Assembly (NCBI GenBank): GCA_963668015.2
Contig: CAXXCR010000006.1
Span: forward strand, 16,213 to 80,212
Reading direction: 5' to 3'
Origin: Ilyobacter_A sp963668015
GTDB lineage: Bacteria; Fusobacteriota; Fusobacteriia; Fusobacteriales; Fusobacteriaceae
Length of the DNA: 64,000 nucleotides
A program made the translations under genes and the position numbers. Positions 16,823 to 24,576 of this stretch are shown here, piece by piece. How positions within the stretch are numbered: position 1 is the stretch's first letter; each line of letters starts with the position of its first letter. The notes under the pieces are model-generated. The model saw only the letters and a program-made list of their open reading frames with translations, searched no databases and had not been told where the DNA came from.

Positions 16823-17914
16823 ATGTTTGAGGGTAAATTTTTTCGCCTTGCCTGCGGCACTATTTTGATTTTGGCTATAATATTTTTGGCAAATCAGGTT
16901 TCTTATGTTTTAAAACCATTGGGAACTGTAATTTCTTTTATCCTTCTCCCGCTTATGCTGGGGGGCTTTCTATACTATCTTCTGAGACCTATGGTTCGCT
17001 GGATATACTCAAAAATAAAAAACAAAAATACCTCGATACTCTTATCTCTCATTATAGTGATCGGGGTGCTGGTATCCATATTTTATTTTGGCGGAAATAT
17101 AGTATATATAGAGATAAAAAAACTCATAAACTATCTATCTCAAAATTACAAAATCAGTGAAAATTTTTTGGATAAATTAACAGGCATAGGAAATCAACAC
17201 CTTGGATTCCTATCACAGCTCGATATAAAAGAAAAGTCCATCTATTTAATGCAGGAGTTGGCAAAAAAACTGGCCAACTATAATCTTATGGGAATTTTTT
17301 CCTCCCTTAAAAATCTTGGTATGATAATAATCCTTATACCGTTTGTACTGTTTTACCTATTAAAAGACGAAGAGTTGGTCTATGATGCTCTGGTAAAATT
17401 CATTCCAGGTAAAAACAGAGATAAAGTTGAAAAAAATCTGTCCGAAATCGACCAGGTTCTTTCTGACTATATAAATACCCAGATCATAATCGCGATAATT
17501 TTGGGTATATTGATGTTTATCGGTTATCTTATAATAAAGCTACCCAATGCATTTGCACTGGCCCTAATATGCGCTGTGACATCTCTGATACCGATACTTG
17601 GACCTATAATCGGCACCTTGCCCGCTATTTTCGTGGCAATTTCCGTAAACGCCTTTATGCTGATAAAACTTTTTATAGTCATTGTAGTTTCACAGTACTT
17701 GGAAGGAAACATTGTCAGGCCTGCTGTTCAAGGGGAAAAACTGAACATACACCCTCTGGTAATAATATTTTTGATTTTAAGTTCAATTACTCTTTTCGGT
17801 GTATTAGGGGCGCTTTTTGCAGTACCTGTTTATTCTGTAGCTAGGATACTCATATCGAACCGTGATACTTTTAAAGAGAAAAATATCCAGGCACCCAATA
17901 ATAAAAGTACATAA
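16823..17914 (+). CDS. AI-2E/PerM family membrane transporter
   Basis: 363 residues with eight or so membrane segments in the AI-2E exporter arrangement: an N-terminal TM pair, a soluble segment (about 95-160), then LGIIIILIPF-type helices. The C-terminal signature is LIPILGPIIGTLPAIFVAI and YLEGNIVRPAVQG. Family members export autoinducer-2-like or other small molecules or act in Na+/H+ exchange; the substrate cannot be assigned here. AGGAGG lies 8 nt before the ATG. It is a single-gene unit. Confidence 0.9.
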   Translation: MFEGKFFRLACGTILILAIIFLANQVSYVLKPLGTVISFILLPLMLGGFLYYLLRPMVRWIYSKIKNKNTSILLSLIIVIGVLVSIFYFGGNIVYIEIKKLINYLSQNYKISENFLDKLTGIGNQHLGFLSQLDIKEKSIYLMQELAKKLANYNLMGIFSSLKNLGMIIILIPFVLFYLLKDEELVYDALVKFIPGKNRDKVEKNLSEIDQVLSDYINTQIIIAIILGILMFIGYLIIKLPNAFALALICAVTSLIPILGPIIGTLPAIFVAISVNAFMLIKLFIVIVVSQYLEGNIVRPAVQGEKLNIHPLVIIFLILSSITLFGVLGALFAVPVYSVARILISNRDTFKEKNIQAPNNKST

Positions 17915-17917
17915 CTT

Positions 17918-18241
17918 AGCTCAAGTTGCTACTCAAAATTATTGCAATAAATCACTACATGCCTTAGGCCAAAGAATTACACAGAGATTTAAACTAAGAG
18001 CTGCACAGAGAAATGCTCAGTTTATAGATTATAGAGAACAGTGAATAAATATTTATTCATTATTAGCTGCTAACTGATTTATTTACTCTGTGAAACTCAC
18101 TCTTTTTCTCTGTTTCACTCTGTGACCAAGGTTTTATATTTGTGTCAATTTCTGCAATTCGTGACTAAAAAATAATTTTTTACAAACTTATAGGAGATTT
18201 AATATTTTGCTTTAAATACAGGTAACAACTTAGCTTAACTT
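17918..18241. repeat. Intergenic CACAGAG repeat element, copy D
   Basis: Left end CTCAAGTTGCTACTCA and ATTATTGCAATAAATCAC. Right end TTTAATATTTTG and GGTAACAACTTAGCTTAA. The interior has TTACACAGAGATTTAAAC, GCACAGAGAAATGCTCAG, CTCTGTGAAACTCACTC and TTTCACTCTGTGACCAAGG. It starts within a few bases of the AI-2E stop codon. Confidence 0.72.
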
Positions 18242-18411
18242 CATGAAAACTTCCTGTTAAACGAATATTATTTAATTTTTATTAAATAAAAGGAAAATAG
18301 AAAAAAATAAGAAAAAATATATATAAATCCACTGGGAATTAATTTTTAGATATTTTTTGTCGTCATTTCAATAAAAAATCAGTAATCATTTACTGTCAAG
18401 GAGGGATTTTA

Positions 18412-18615
18412 GTGGGAAGAAAAGAGTTGGCAAACGAAATCAGAATGTGCTTGAATGAAATGTACAAGCTGGAGGAAAACCTTGAAAAAGCTTATGCTGA
18501 AGAAAAATGACATACTTATAAAGATTTCACTTCCAAACTTGAGGAAATCAATGAGAAATATGTAGAATTGAGAAAAGAAAGAGAAATGTGTGAAATCGAG
18601 AAAGGAAAGAAATAA
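18412..18615 (+). CDS. Small coiled-coil protein gene with an in-frame TGA
   Basis: A strong AAGGAGG site precedes a GTG at 18412. The frame reads 32 codons (MGRKELANEIRMCLNEMY, then ELEEK-like charged helix) to TGA at 18508. It continues in the same frame for 34 more codons (HTYKDFTSKLEEINEKYVEL...) to TAA at 18613, followed at once by a terminator. Both halves are Lys/Glu-rich with heptad-like hydrophobics, as in one coiled coil. A Trp (TGG) to stop change, or recoding, would explain it. No homologue is recognised. Confidence 0.5.
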
Positions 18616-18638
18616 TTGTTGCTGTTAAGATTAAAAAT

Positions 18639-18668
18639 GGACTGCTAACAAGCAGTCCTATTTAATTT
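18639..18668 (+). terminator. Terminator after the small coiled-coil gene
   Basis: GGACTGCT-AACA-AGCAGTCC followed by TATTTAATTT. Confidence 0.85.
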
Positions 18669-18702
18669 CATATAAAAAATAAAATACTGCAGGGAGGTAG
18701 CT

Positions 18703-19760
18703 ATGTACATAGCTTTTTATGTATCAAGCCACGGTTTCGGTCATATGACGAGGTGTCTGGCTTTAATTGAAGAAATACTATCAAAGAGTGATCACAATAT
18801 ATATCTGGCATGCCAAAAAACTCAAAATGATTTCGCAAAAAAATATTTGGATAAGTTTAAAGGGAGAGTCGTTTACAGTGATCTCAATACAGATATAGGC
18901 TTAATAAACAGGGAAAAGTCCCTACAAGTTGACAAGGATGCTATGGAGACAAGTATTCAAGACTTCATAAACTCTTGGGATCACCTCGTGTCAAACGAAA
19001 TAACTAAACTTTCAAACATAAAACCTGAAATTTTTGTTACAGATATAAGCCCGATAGGAATTTTGGTGGCAAAAAAACTCAATAAAAAAGCTATCGGAAT
19101 ATCAAATTTCACCTGGTTCAATCAATATTCCCATATCGGACTTAGTAAGTCTATAATTACAACTTTTAAAGAAGTCTACGAAAAACTGGATCTTTTCATA
19201 AACTACAAGCTACACCTAGACACAGAACATCTTAACTGCAATACCGATCCAGCAGGTCTCGTATGCAGAGAGCTAGATCCTAGCAGGATCAAATATATAA
19301 GATCAAAATACGGACACAGCATCTTTATAAGCTGCGGTAAATCTGCAGAACTAAAAAAATAAACTTAAAAAATTATAACGGAACAGTGTTCTATACAGAG
19401 GGAATAAACATAGAGAGTGATTCCAAACTAGTGAAACTTCCACACAACACATTAGACACCCAGAACTATATGGCTGCCTGTGATGCAGCTATCATAAAAG
19501 CCGGTTGGGGCAGTATCGCAGAAGGACTAATCGGTCATACTCAACTCCTTCTCATAGAACGAGAGGGAGTTTTAGAAGACAGCTTTATGATAGAATTATT
19601 GAAATCAGAAAAATTAGCAGCTTCCATAAGAGAAGATCAACTGCAGGAGCTTGACTTCACCGAAATTTCTAAAAAAATTAGCCATATAGACGCAAATAAA
19701 CTCCAAACAGTAAAAAACGATCTAAATTCTGTAGTTTCAAAAATCTTAAATATTGTTTAA
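18703..19760 (+). pseudogene. Glycosyltransferase (MurG-like GT-B fold), frameshifted
   Basis: The N-terminal part (18703-19362) opens with YIAFYVSSHGFGHMTRCLAL, the HGxGHxxR sugar-nucleotide transferase signature. The C-terminal part contains IKAGWGSIAEGLIGHTQLLLIEREGV, the donor-binding motif. The two are joined if the A7 run near 19355 has one more A: LKKINLKNYNGTVFYTEG. As sequenced it is broken; the repaired length is about 352 residues, normal for this predicted glycosyltransferase group. GGGAGG precedes the ATG. Substrate unknown. Confidence 0.75.
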
Positions 19761-19814
19761 TTTTTTGATATCTTCCAACATATAGTTTCTACTTAAACTT
19801 ACTTGTTTTGAGTA

Positions 19815-20008
19815 TTCTAACTTCAATTGCGATTTGACTATATGATAAAACACTGAATTTATCTAAAAAATTTTTAGGGCACAGAGTTCACATAGGTTTA
19901 AAACAAGAGCCGCATAGAGAGAGTCTTTTAAATCAAAAAATTCTTTTTGTGTATTTACAAGAAATTAAATATTTTGATTCAAACACCGGCAACACTTGGG
20001 TTATTTTT
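19815..20008. repeat. CACAGAG repeat element, copy E (internally deleted)
   Basis: Left: ATATGATAAAACACTGAATTT, then GGGCACAGAGTTCACATAGG. Right: CAAGAAATTAAATATTTTG and GGCAACACTTGGGTTA. The central portion seen in copies A, C and D is missing. Confidence 0.6.
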
Positions 20009-20041
20009 ATGTAAAACAGTATCCAAAATCGCTTTTAATGA

Positions 20042-20070
20042 TTGTTTTTTGAACTAAAAAAGTGTATAAT
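20042..20070 (+). promoter_or_regulatory. Promoter of the ArsR-type regulator
   Basis: TTGTTT, 17 bp, TATAAT, about 35 bp upstream of the ATG at 20106. Confidence 0.65.
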
Positions 20071-20105
20071 GTTTAAAAAAGGAAATATAACTCAAGGAGT
20101 TGAAC

Positions 20106-21041
20106 ATGAGTAGAGAGACTTTGCAGTTAAACGTACACGATTTTAGAAAAATAGCAAAAAGCTTGTCCAACCAAGTTAGAATCGATATACTAGAACTTAT
20201 AAAATCAGAGCAACTTAACATAAACGAGATCGCTTCCAGACTTGGTATACCATTATCAACTGCTACTGTTAATGTACAAAAGCTGGAGGAAGCCGGCCTA
20301 ATTTATTCTAAATTACAGCCTGGAATAAGGGGTTCTCAAAAAATATGTTACCTAAATTACGACAAGATTATACTAACTCTTGCAAGCGGAGAAGAAAATA
20401 AAAAAAATGAAAATACAAAATACATCTCTATGCCAATTGGTCATTTCGTCGAATGCCAGGTCCAACCTGCCTGCGGGATACTTTCAGAAAATGGCCCAAT
20501 CGGTCTTTATGATGATGTTAAAAGCTTTTACCTGCCAGAAAGAGTCAATGCACAGCTTATCTGGATTGGCAGCGGTTATTTAAAATATCATTTTCCAAAT
20601 GACATCCCTTATGGTGCAGTGCTTGAATCTATAGAACTTTCCACGGAAGTATGCTCTGAATCTACACTGTCAAAAGTGAGCAACCCTTCAGACATAACCA
20701 TTTGGATTAACGACATAGAAATAGGCACCTGGACTTATCCGGCGAGCTCAAGCAGCAAACGTGGGAGACTCACTCCTACCTGGTGGGAAAATCACAATGT
20801 ACAATATGGAATTCTAAAATGCTGGAAGGTAGATGAGACAGGCTCCTATATAGATGGAGTTAAAATTTCCGATACTAAATTGAGTGAACTTGACTTGCTG
20901 AAAAGCCCATTTATCTCATTTAAAATTGGTATAAAAGAAGATGCAAAAAACAAGGGCGGATTAAACTTGTTTGGTGGAAAATTCGGTAACTACGAAGAAG
21001 ACCTTTTATTACGCCTAAACTATAACTTTAACAATAAATAA
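20106..21041 (+). CDS. ArsR-like winged-helix regulator with C-terminal sensor domain
   Basis: 311 residues from ATG 20106 (AAGGAG 6 nt upstream; a TTG at 20100 overlaps the ribosome site). Residues 8-75 form an ArsR-type winged helix (RKIAKSLSNQVRIDILELI, INEIASRLGIPLSTATVNVQ, KLEEAGLIYS). The remaining 230 residues look beta-rich (TIWINDIEIGTWTYP, LTPTWWENHNVQYGILKCW), suggesting a carbohydrate-type effector domain. It resembles the predicted regulators of COG4189. No target operon is adjacent; the broken glycosyltransferase lies upstream. Confidence 0.8.
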   Translation: MSRETLQLNVHDFRKIAKSLSNQVRIDILELIKSEQLNINEIASRLGIPLSTATVNVQKLEEAGLIYSKLQPGIRGSQKICYLNYDKIILTLASGEENKKNENTKYISMPIGHFVECQVQPACGILSENGPIGLYDDVKSFYLPERVNAQLIWIGSGYLKYHFPNDIPYGAVLESIELSTEVCSESTLSKVSNPSDITIWINDIEIGTWTYPASSSSKRGRLTPTWWENHNVQYGILKCWKVDETGSYIDGVKISDTKLSELDLLKSPFISFKIGIKEDAKNKGGLNLFGGKFGNYEEDLLLRLNYNFNNK

Positions 21042-21073
21042 AAAGAACTCAGATATATATCTGAGTTCTTTTT
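21040..21073. terminator. Bidirectional terminator
   Basis: A perfect palindrome: AAAAAGAACTCAGATAT and its complement, with a T5 tail on each strand. It lies between convergent genes and overlaps both stop codons by 2 bp. Confidence 0.9.
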
Positions 21074-21413
21074 ATTTTGCATCTCCTCCAAGCGGTCTGA
21101 AAACCATACTCTCGTCGCCGCCATTTAAAATTACAGCCAAAGAGCCCGGACCATAGTAAGAGAAGCTATCGATATTATTTAAATCTAAAAATATTTCGCC
21201 GCCATTTTTAAAATACAAAAAAACCATATTACTCTTATGCCCTTTAATCTCCATACTTTCTAAAAATCCGTAAATTTGAGCACCGGTACCCTTCACAAAT
21301 ATCTTTACCTCTATTTGCCGTTGTAAAAACTTTTCTAGCATCCCGTAGATTTTGAACCTTCCCTCACTTGTGTTAAACTTCTGTTTCTCCACAATTATCA
21401 ATTTAAACTCCAC
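21072..21413 (-). CDS. Hypothetical protein, about 110 residues
   Basis: Open frame ending at the shared terminator. The first possible start is GTG at 21413, but TTG four codons later (GGTGGAG 6 nt upstream) fits better. The sequence alternates beta-like stretches (IEVKIFVKGTGAQIYGFLES, SNMVFLYFKNGGEIFLDLNN) and ends FRPLGGDAK. The family is not recognised; an Sm- or PilZ-like small beta domain is a guess. No neighbour suggests a role. Confidence 0.6.
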   Translation of the reverse strand: MEFKLIIVEKQKFNTSEGRFKIYGMLEKFLQRQIEVKIFVKGTGAQIYGFLESMEIKGHKSNMVFLYFKNGGEIFLDLNNIDSFSYYGPGSLAVILNGGDESMVFRPLGGDAK

Positions 21414-21518
21414 CCTTCAAATTTAAAAATCAGATAAAAAACAAGTTCTTATAATAGTAATATAAAAATTTACCTGGATTTCCTTGTAGTATAATATTTA
21501 AAGATAGGAGGGATTATA

Positions 21519-21857
21519 ATGAAAATTGAAAAATATGATTTTGGGAAGATGATCTTAGATGGAAAATCATATGAATCGGATCTTATAATATTTCCGGAAA
21601 AAGTACAATCTTCTTGGTGGAGAAAAGAGGGACACTTTCTTCAAATAGAAGATATAAGCAGCATCCTAACAACAAACCCTAAACTTGTAATAGTAGGTAG
21701 CGGGTATTACGGATGTATGAAAATTTCTCCTAAGGTAATAGAAGAATTCAAAAAAAGAAATATTGAGCTTGTATACACGGATTCTAAAAATGCCGTTGAA
21801 GAGTTTAACAGGAGAGAAGAAAAGGATAAAGTAGCAGCTTTCCACTTGACCTGTTAA
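21519..21857 (+). CDS. Mth938-domain (DUF498) protein
   Basis: 112 residues covering a complete Mth938-like domain: IEKYDFGKMILDGKSYESDL, then PKLVIVGSGYYGCMKISPKV and ELVYTDSKNAVEEFN. Members have a known fold but no firmly established reaction. TAGGAGGG precedes the ATG, and TATAAT at about 21490 probably belongs to its promoter. It is a single-gene unit. Confidence 0.85.
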   Translation: MKIEKYDFGKMILDGKSYESDLIIFPEKVQSSWWRKEGHFLQIEDISSILTTNPKLVIVGSGYYGCMKISPKVIEEFKKRNIELVYTDSKNAVEEFNRREEKDKVAAFHLTC

Positions 21858-22084
21858 AACTTTGACACCTCTTATAGTTATGAACTAAACGGATAGACGC
21901 GAATAAAACTCTTCCCCACAAAAGAAATCTTGATAATTTAAATAATTCACGCATTCAACATAATGACTTGATATAGTTTAAAATTTCCTGCGTATGTTTG
22001 TATAAAATTATTGGAACTAAAATAAATTAGAAAAGATCATTTATGTATAATTCAATGCAAAAAACTGTATTATTTTAAATGAAT

Positions 22085-22113
22085 TTGATGAAATTAAATG
22101 TATATCCTATATA
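22085..22113 (+). promoter_or_regulatory. Promoter of the candidate structured RNA
   Basis: TTGATG, 17 bp, TATATA. The predicted start is at about 22120, exactly where the closing helix of the RNA begins. Confidence 0.55.
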
Positions 22114-22119
22114 TAGAGA

Positions 22120-22260
22120 AATGGGCTGCCTCAATTTCAATTATTTTTAGGGATGAATATCGAAATTACATATAGTTATATTGAGGTCTTTAAAGCAAAA
22201 GTTTTTTATAATTCTGTACATTTAGTTTCTTTGATATCTGATGTACGGCAGCCCATTTTT
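22120..22260 (+). ncRNA. Candidate structured noncoding RNA, about 141 nt
   Basis: A perfect 11-bp closing helix pairs AATGGGCTGCC (22120-22130) with GGCAGCCCATT (22247-22257) and is followed by a T tail. Directly inside are TCAAT/ATTGA (22131/22180) and GTACAT/ATGTAC (22216/22241), each abutting the closing helix as in a multibranch junction. A promoter-like pair ends 7 bp upstream. There is no credible ORF. It does not look like 6S RNA, tmRNA, RNase P or SRP RNA. A small inverted-repeat element is the alternative reading. Confidence 0.55.
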
Positions 22261-22908
22261 GACAATGTATTTTTTTTTGATGAAATTTATAATTTGAAAT
22301 GAAAAGGAAATAAGTTTTAACTTGTTTAAAAGGAATATAAAAATATAAAGTTGTAAAAAATAATATAAAAGTTTTAATAAGTTTAAATTATATAAATGAA
22401 ATAAATGAAATAATAATGAAAAGAAAAAATAATGCAAACTAGATAAAATGATTTAAAAAAGATTTTAAAATTTACATTACAAGTTTAACCTCAAGATAAA
22501 ACAAAGTCAAGTGTTTTTTTAAAATAAATCAAATTTAATTCAAGTTTAAAATTAAATTTATAAATGTGTATCAAAATAAGATTTTAGATATAGAAAAAAC
22601 ATAAAACTCTGATTTTCAGAAAAACTTATGCTTTTTTGCTTAAGTATTGACCTGAATTTTTGTTTGTTTTTAATATATCTACAAATTTATCAAACTATTC
22701 TGAACTCATCTCAGTCTCACGTTTACATTATTTTCACACACGCAGTTTAAAACATCAGTTCTGCTACACCCCAATATCTACGCCATAAATGTCACAAATA
22801 TAAAGAAGTTAAACATTGAGTTTTTATACTAAAAATATACACTTTTAATCCCAGTTGTCCAGAGTTTTTTTATAATGATTAATTTTGTTGTTTTTTTTGA
22901 AAAAATAT
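22261..22908. other. AT-rich spacer, nothing recognised
   Basis: About 650 bp of extremely AT-rich sequence between the candidate RNA and the licT promoter. Its open frames are low-complexity Phe/Leu/Lys runs without ribosome sites. No repeats or RNA family were recognised. Confidence 0.5.
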
Positions 22909-22937
22909 TTGACATCACTATACAAACATGTTATTAT
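22909..22937 (+). promoter_or_regulatory. Promoter of the licT-EIIB-ptsH-ptsI operon
   Basis: TTGACA, 17 bp, TATTAT. It is followed by a 190-nt leader with an antiterminator target and a terminator. Confidence 0.8.
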
Positions 22938-22972
22938 ACATCTATAAAATCAAATAACAAACACGACTCTTG

Positions 22973-23005
22973 TAGGCTTGTTACTATTCAATTAGGCAAA
23001 ACCTA
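22973..23005 (+). promoter_or_regulatory. RAT (ribonucleic antiterminator) for a BglG/LicT-family protein
   Basis: TAGGCTTGTTACT followed by AGGCAAAACCTA is a close match to the LicT/GlcT/BglG-type RAT hairpin. It overlaps the 5' arm of the terminator at 22998-23107, so binding of the antiterminator would prevent terminator formation. The gene immediately downstream encodes such a protein, suggesting autoregulation. Confidence 0.85.
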
Positions 23006-23107
23006 TGTTGGAGCATAAATTAGAATTCAATTATATTACACTTGGGATTATTATGTGGTAATATTTTAGTAGGGGATTGTATTTATGCTTTAACGTAGGT
23101 TTTTTTG
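22998..23107 (+). terminator. Leader terminator with a long-range stem, upstream of licT
   Basis: AACCTATGTT and GCATAAAT (23000-23020) pair with ATTTATGC and AACGTAGGTT (23081-23100), followed by T7. The 60-nt loop is unusually large for an attenuator of this class. Its 5' strand overlaps the RAT. Confidence 0.75.
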
Positions 23108-23127
23108 TTTACATAAAAGGAGCCAAT

Positions 23128-23967
23128 ATGAAGATAATTAAAGTTATCAACAATAACGTTGTGTTAATAAGTGGAACACAAGAAAAACTTGTAATGGGCA
23201 AGGGAATCGGTTTTGGAAAGAAATCCGGCGACGAAGTTTTTCCTGAAAAGATAGAAAAAGTTTTCAGCTTGGACCAAACTGAATCAATGAACGCCGACAC
23301 TACCTATAAAAGTCAGGTTCTAAAGTGCATAAAAATATTAGATGATGTAAAACGTTACGCAAATGAAAAGTTCAACATTAAATTCGGTAAACAGTCCTAT
23401 ATGAACCTGTTTGATCACATGTTGTTTTCATTTGAAAGAAAAAAATTCAATATGGAGCTAAAAAACACTCTCTTGGACGAGATTAAAACACTCTACAGAA
23501 ATGAGTTTCAAGTAGGGCTTTATGCAGTGAAATTAATCAAAAATGAGCTCCAAGTGGAAATGCCTGAAGATGAAGCAGGATTTATAGCACTGAATTTAAA
23601 AAACTCGGTAGACGAGCAATCTATGAGTGTAACACTTCAAAAAACAATGGTTATAGGCGAGGTAATCGACATAATAGAAGAAGTCTTAAAGACAAGACTG
23701 GAATCCTACCCGTATCATTACGAAAGATTAATAAGACATTTAAAAGATCTCTGCGACAGAATGATTACTAAAGCTGAGATACTTGCCGACGATACGGAAC
23801 TGCTTAACTTCTTAAAGCATACTTATCCTAAGGCTTTTGAATGCGCCATTAAAGTGGGAGTTCACCTCGACAAATCCTATGACTTCAATTTTACAGACAG
23901 TGAAAAAGCTTATCTGACCCTTCATCTAAAAAACTTTATGGAGGGTAGGGAAAATGAAAAACAATGA
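23128..23967 (+). CDS. licT: BglG/LicT-family transcriptional antiterminator
   Basis: 279 residues from ATG 23128 (AAAGGAGCC upstream; an in-frame start at 23077 lies within the leader terminator). An RNA-binding CAT domain (MKIIKVINNNVVLI..., 1-60) is followed by two PRD domains. PRD histidines are His97 (LFDHMLF), His204 (LIRHLKDL) and His266 (LTLHLKNF). The fourth expected histidine is Asn156 (GFIALNLKN instead of IALHxxN). It binds RNA targets such as the RAT in its own leader, under PTS phosphorylation control. It overlaps the EIIB gene by 14 bp. Confidence 0.92.
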   Translation: MKIIKVINNNVVLISGTQEKLVMGKGIGFGKKSGDEVFPEKIEKVFSLDQTESMNADTTYKSQVLKCIKILDDVKRYANEKFNIKFGKQSYMNLFDHMLFSFERKKFNMELKNTLLDEIKTLYRNEFQVGLYAVKLIKNELQVEMPEDEAGFIALNLKNSVDEQSMSVTLQKTMVIGEVIDIIEEVLKTRLESYPYHYERLIRHLKDLCDRMITKAEILADDTELLNFLKHTYPKAFECAIKVGVHLDKSYDFNFTDSEKAYLTLHLKNFMEGRENEKQ

Positions 23968-24208
23968 AAAATCCGTAGCCGAAAAAATAATTTCTTATAT
24001 AGGAGGCTTGGATAATATCGACTCAATCAGCCACTGTGCTGTGCGCCTTAGAATATCGCTGAAAGACAGTTCACTTTTAAGCGATGCAAATATTTCCAAA
24101 GATATCCCGGAAGTAAAAGGACTGATCGAGATATTCGGAGAATATCACTTGGTGGTCGGACCTGTTCTGGTACAGAAACTCTATAAGGAAATATCTGAAA
24201 AAATGTAG
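23954..24208 (+). CDS. Stand-alone PTS EIIB domain, glucose family
   Basis: 84 residues matching only the EIIB (glucose superfamily) fold: IISYIGGLDNIDSISHCAVR with the phosphorylatable Cys28, then LRISLKD and VKGLIEIFGEYHLVVG. Normally fused to EIIC, it is free here and lies between licT and ptsH. GGAGGG is upstream within licT. A partner EIIC without its own IIB may be elsewhere, or it may act as a regulator of LicT; that is inference. Confidence 0.88.
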   Translation: MKNNEKSVAEKIISYIGGLDNIDSISHCAVRLRISLKDSSLLSDANISKDIPEVKGLIEIFGEYHLVVGPVLVQKLYKEISEKM

Positions 24209-24266
24209 CTTGAAACTAAAATTCAAATATATAAAACTAAGATTAATAAAAATAGGAGGTAGTATT

Positions 24267-24527
24267 ATGTTTAGTAAAACTGTAGTAATCACAAATGAAT
24301 CGGGGCTTCACACAAGACCAGGGAACGTATTCGTTAAAAAGGCAAAAGAATTCAACGCAGCTGTTTTCGTTGAAGGAAATGGAAAAAAGGTAAAAGGGAC
24401 TTCACTTCTTAAATTACTATCATTAGGTCTAAAACACGGACACGAAGCAACTGTTTCTGCTGAAGGGGAACAAGCAGAAATTGCAGTTTCTGAATTATCT
24501 GAGTTACTTGCAACTTTAAAAGACTAA
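24267..24527 (+). CDS. ptsH: Phosphocarrier protein HPr
   Basis: 86 residues from ATG 24267 (AGGAGG upstream; the longer frame from 24210 has no ribosome site). The catalytic His15 is in ESGLHTRPG, and the regulatory Ser46 is in KGTSLLKLLSLG. Ser46 phosphorylation by HPr kinase fits the hprK gene at 42.3 kb. HPr passes phosphate from enzyme I to the EIIA proteins in the cytoplasm. Operon with ptsI, 49 bp downstream. Confidence 0.97.
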   Translation: MFSKTVVITNESGLHTRPGNVFVKKAKEFNAAVFVEGNGKKVKGTSLLKLLSLGLKHGHEATVSAEGEQAEIAVSELSELLATLKD

Positions 24528-24542
24528 TTTTAGGGGGTGAAA

Positions 24543-24568
24543 AGTTTATCCGCTACGGCCGGTAAACT
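24543..24568 (+). promoter_or_regulatory. Hairpin between a GGGGG ribosome site and the ptsI start
   Basis: AGTTTA and CCG pair with CGG and TAAACT (9 bp, one bulged T). The purine-rich GGGGGTGA at 24533-24540 lies 36 nt before the ptsI ATG. Folding this hairpin would shorten the effective distance to about 10 nt, suggesting structure-dependent translation. Confidence 0.5.
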
Positions 24569-24576
24569 ATATTTAT

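Noticed and set aside
18508..18510. TGA as a selenocysteine codon
   Set aside because: The protein is a plain coiled coil with no redox motif, and no SECIS-like hairpin was recognised directly downstream. A nonsense change is simpler.
22120..22260. 6S RNA
   Set aside because: 6S forms one long rod with a central bubble. Here two separate hairpins open off a single closing helix.
22222..22437. Open frame of 71 codons on the minus strand
   Set aside because: Low-complexity Phe/Leu/Tyr from AT-rich DNA without a ribosome site; it overlaps the candidate RNA.
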